Positions 61,481 to 64,000 of a DNA stretch of 64,000 bases are shown piece by piece (the stretch's first letter is position 1; the number at the start of each line of letters is the position of its first letter). The stretch is taken from contig CAVTJA010000003.1 in the NCBI GenBank assembly GCA_963735005.1, positions 193,970 to 257,969 on the forward strand. Direction: 5' to 3'. This stretch comes from WTKG01 sp963735005 (lineage in GTDB: Bacteria; Actinomycetota; Actinomycetes; Actinomycetales; Demequinaceae). Under the pieces are notes generated by a model. The model was not told the DNA's origin, searched no databases, and worked only from the letters and a program-made list of their open reading frames with translations. The translations under genes were made by a program, and so were the position numbers.

Positions 61481-63218
61481 CGGACGCCAACCACAGGTGG
61501 GTGTGGGCGCCCGCCGCCCATGACGTGACGATGGTCGTAGGTCCCACGGACCGGGCCGTGCGGCTCCCGCTTGAGCGCGACGGCGACTGGTGGCTGGGCC
61601 GCGCACTGCCCGCCAACACCGACTACTCCTTCGAGGTGGACGGCCGCGGCCCGTTCCCGGACCCGCGCAGCCCGCGCCAGCCCAACGGCGTGCACGCGGC
61701 CTCCCGCACCTTCGACGCGGGCGCGTTCGCGTGGACGGACGCCGGCTGGGCCGGCCGCGACGCGCGCGGCGCGCTCATCTACGAGCTTCACGTGGGCACC
61801 TTCACGGCGCAGGGCACGCTCGACGCGGCGGCGGTGCACCTTGGCGGCCTGGCGCGGCTGGGCGTGCAGATGGTCGAGCTGATGCCGGTGCAGCCGTTCC
61901 CCGGCACGCACGGCTGGGGCTACGACGGCGTGGCCCCGTTCGCGGTCCACGAGGCCTACGGCGGGCCGGAGGCGCTGCAGCGGTTCGTGGACAAGGCGCA
62001 CGCGAAGGGCCTCGCGGTGTGCCTCGACGTGGTCTACAACCACCTGGGGCCGTCCGGCAACTACCTTGGCCAATACGGCCCGTACTTCACGGACGCGCAA
62101 CCACACGCCGTGGGGCTCGGCCGTCAACCTCGACCAGCCCGGCAGCGGCGAGGTGCGCCGGTACATCCTCGACGCCGCGCCAGCGGTGGTTCGCGGACTT
62201 CCACGTTGACGCGCTGCGCCTTGACGCCGTCCACGAGCTCCACGACTCCTCCCCCACCCACCTGCTGCGCGAGCTCGCCGACGCCACCGCGCAACTGTCC
62301 GCCAGCGTCGGCCGCCCGCTGTCGCTCATCGCGGAATCCGACCTCAACGACGAGTCGATGGTGAGCCCCGACGGCAAGGCCATGACCGCCCAGTGGGACG
62401 ACGACGTCCACCACGCCCTGCACGCGTACCTCACCGGGGAGCGGCACGGCTACTACGTGGACTTCGGCTCGATCGAGGCCCTGGACAAGGTGTTCCGCAA
62501 GGTGTTCTGGCACGACGGAACATACTCGCCGTTCCGCGGCAAGGAATGGGGCGCGCCCGTGTCGCCCGCGACGGACCGGCGGCGATTCGTGGTGTGCGCG
62601 TCCAACCACGACCAGGTGGGCAACCGCGCGCTGGGCGACCGGCCTGCGTCGTCCCTGTCGCCGGGTGCGGAAGCCACCGCGCTGGCGTTCGTACTGCTGG
62701 GGCCCTTCACGCCGATGCTGTTCATGGGCGAGGAATACGGCGAGACGCGGCCGTTCATGTACTTCACGGACTTTGGCGACGAGGATCTCGCGAAGGCGGT
62801 TTCCGAGGGGCGCATCCGCGAGTTCTCCGGGCACGGGTGGCAGGAGGTCTACGGAGGCGAGGTCGCGGTCCCGGACCCACAGGACCCCGACACCTTCCGG
62901 CGCTCCAAGCTGGGACCTGGCCTGGCGGCGGAATCTGCCGCAGCGCGGCGCGTGTCGGCCTGGTTCGCGGAGCTGGTAGCCGCGCGGGAACTGACGCTGC
63001 GCGACGGCGCGTGGGAGCGCCACCCGGCGGGCGTGACGGAGGCCGCGCCGCGCGTCGTGACGATGCATGGGCCGGTGGCCGTGCACGCCAACCTGTCGGG
63101 CGCGCCGGTGACCGTCGATGTCGCGGCGCCGCTCGCGTCGTTCGGGGAGGTGTCGAGCGCGGACGGAATCACGACGCTCGGGCCGGACGCCGTGATTCTC
63201 GAGGCCCGCGAAACCTAG
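61477..63218 (+). pseudogene. treZ: Maltooligosyl trehalose trehalohydrolase, two single-base frame breaks
   Basis: Releases trehalose from the TreY product. ATG 61477 (MTDANHRWVWAPAAHDVTMVVG) opens a carbohydrate-binding N-domain, then the GH13 barrel: LIYELHVGTFTAQGTLDAA, VELMPVQPFPGTHGWGYDGV, CLDVVYNHLGPSGNYLG. The frame breaks after YFTDA (extra A near 62108-62109) and again after LDAA (extra C near 62172-62175). Corrected, it reads DAHHTPWGSAVNLDQPGSGE, then RWFADFHVDALRLDAVHEL (nucleophile) and SLIAESDLND (acid), for about 579 residues, the normal length. Conservation throughout argues for sequence errors. Confidence 0.88.
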
Positions 63219-63228
63219 AATCGCGAGT

Positions 63229-64000
63229 ATGGGAAAACACGACTGGGACGTCCACCCCTCCGAGGCGCTGCGCGTGACCGAGGGATTCTCCGTGGCCGAG
63301 TTTCACTGCGCTGGCACGCCCGGCTGGGACGGCGGCGAGAAATCCGCGGTCAAGGCCATGCGCAAGCGCGGCGAGCAGTTGAGCGACCTGCAGGAGCGGC
63401 TGCACGCGCACGGCAAGACGGACGACGCCAGCCGGTCGGTGCTGCTGGTGCTGCAGGGCATGGACACCGCGGGCAAGGGCGGCATCGTGCGCCACGTGGT
63501 GGGAATGGTGGACCCGCAGGGCGTCGCACACCACGCGTTCGGGGTGCCCACCGAGGAGGAGCGCAAGCACCACTACCTGTGGCGCATCCGCAACGCGCTG
63601 CCGCCGGCGGGCAAGATCGGCGTGTTCGACCGCTCGCACTTTGAGCAGGTGCTCGTGGTGCGCGTGCACAACCTGGTGCCGCGCGAGCAGTGGGAGGGCT
63701 ACTACGACGAGCTCAACGCGTTCGAGGCTGAGGTCGCGGCGTCTGGTACCGCGATCGTCAAGTGCGCGTTGATGGTGTCGCCCGGCGAGCAGCTCGACCG
63801 CCTGCAGGAGCGGCTGGACCGCCCCGACAAGTACTGGAAGTACAACCCCGGGGACCTCGACGAGCGCGAGCTGTGGGCGGACTACATGGACGCGTATCAG
63901 GCGATGTTCGACCGCACGTCGACGGACGTGGCGCCGTGGCATGCGATCCCGGCGGACCGCAAGTGGTTTGCGCGCCTCGCGGTGACGGAGCTGCTCACGA
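63229..64000 (+). CDS. ppk2: PPK2-family polyphosphate kinase (3' end off the window)
   Basis: Uses polyphosphate to phosphorylate nucleotides (AMP, ADP or GDP, depending on class). 257 residues are visible of about 290. Walker A reads LVLQGMDTAGKGGIVRHV (about 73-90) and Walker B GVFDRSHFEQVLVVRVH (about 138-154), with the lid residues between (HHYLWRIRNALPP). In the family Walker B is more often FDRSHYEDVL; Phe-Glu-Gln here is a small change. ATG 63229, ten bases after treZ, so probably cotranscribed with the trehalose genes. Confidence 0.9.
   Translation, partial: MGKHDWDVHPSEALRVTEGFSVAEFHCAGTPGWDGGEKSAVKAMRKRGEQLSDLQERLHAHGKTDDASRSVLLVLQGMDTAGKGGIVRHVVGMVDPQGVAHHAFGVPTEEERKHHYLWRIRNALPPAGKIGVFDRSHFEQVLVVRVHNLVPREQWEGYYDELNAFEAEVAASGTAIVKCALMVSPGEQLDRLQERLDRPDKYWKYNPGDLDERELWADYMDAYQAMFDRTSTDVAPWHAIPADRKWFARLAVTELLT

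Noticed and set aside
58921..62166. Long open frame on the minus strand opposite treY (over 1000 codons)
   Set aside because: It mirrors the GC-rich treY coding sequence, is Arg/His/Val-rich without any domain, and treY is unmistakable on the plus strand.
58978..62364. Natural TreY-TreZ fusion enzyme
   Set aside because: The TreY C-terminus and its TGA are intact one base out of frame and overlap the TreZ ATG, so the fusion is a frame error.

Overview
The window is GC-rich, tightly packed bacterial DNA with actinobacterial gene order. It carries the shikimate/efp/nusB/pyrR block, the thrS-HIT-pgsA-acyltransferase-pimA-pdxST-yebC-ruvCAB-secDF-relA block, a short zinc-free S4 gene next to alaS, and phosphatidylinositol mannoside genes. 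This points to the Actinomycetota, most likely Micrococcales (a Demequina- or Cellulomonas-like organism; the genus is inference). No gene-free stretch exceeds 300 bases. I saw no CRISPR array, insertion sequence, prophage or rRNA.

Layout. 1-5011 (minus): aroC-aroK-aroB-aroQ-efp-nusB-pyrR, with pyrR cut by the window edge. 5058-17769 (minus): a complete monoderm type IV pilus locus, pilB-pilT-pilC-pilA, three large minor-pilin-like genes, prepilin peptidase and pilMNO. It lies between aroE (17.8-18.7 kb) and aroC. 18.7-25.0 kb (minus): mltG, ruvX, alaS, rpsD, rarA. 25.1-27.4 kb (plus): an MMPL transporter. 27.4-31.2 kb (minus): aspS, an unknown gene, hisS. 31.3-33.4 kb (plus): a possible 42-codon leader ORF, a DUF349 gene and a small unknown gene. 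33.4-49.5 kb (minus): relA, secF, secD, ruvB, ruvA, ruvC, yebC, a membrane protein, pdxT, a Nudix hydrolase, pdxS, then PI/PIM lipid genes, HIT and thrS. 49.7-54.6 kb: a membrane protein, a Na+/H+ antiporter, pabC/pabB and four tRNAs (Val-CAC on minus; Gly-GCC, Cys-GCA and Val-GAC on plus). 54.7-55.2 kb: a Phd/YefM-RelE toxin-antitoxin pair with a clear operator. 55.4-58.9 kb (minus): tandem duplicated membrane-anchored endonuclease/exonuclease/phosphatase proteins and an Aer-like PAS protein. 59.0-64.0 kb (plus): treY, treZ and a truncated PPK2 gene.

How the genes work together. aroB, Q, E, K and C supply five of the steps that lead to chorismate; pabB and pabC draw chorismate toward folate. 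Pilus genes share one strand and mostly overlap or nearly abut, so they probably form one transcription unit from a promoter upstream of pilB. PgsA, the LpxL-like acyltransferase and the PimA-like enzyme act consecutively on phosphatidylinositol. TreY and TreZ convert maltooligosaccharides to trehalose.

Six single-base frame breaks were found by reading frames against family expectation: rarA, the MMPL gene, pdxS, the treY/treZ junction, and two in treZ. Each is repaired by removing exactly one base. That uniformity suggests insertion-type sequencing or assembly errors rather than genuine pseudogenes. One of them creates a false TreY-TreZ fusion reading frame.
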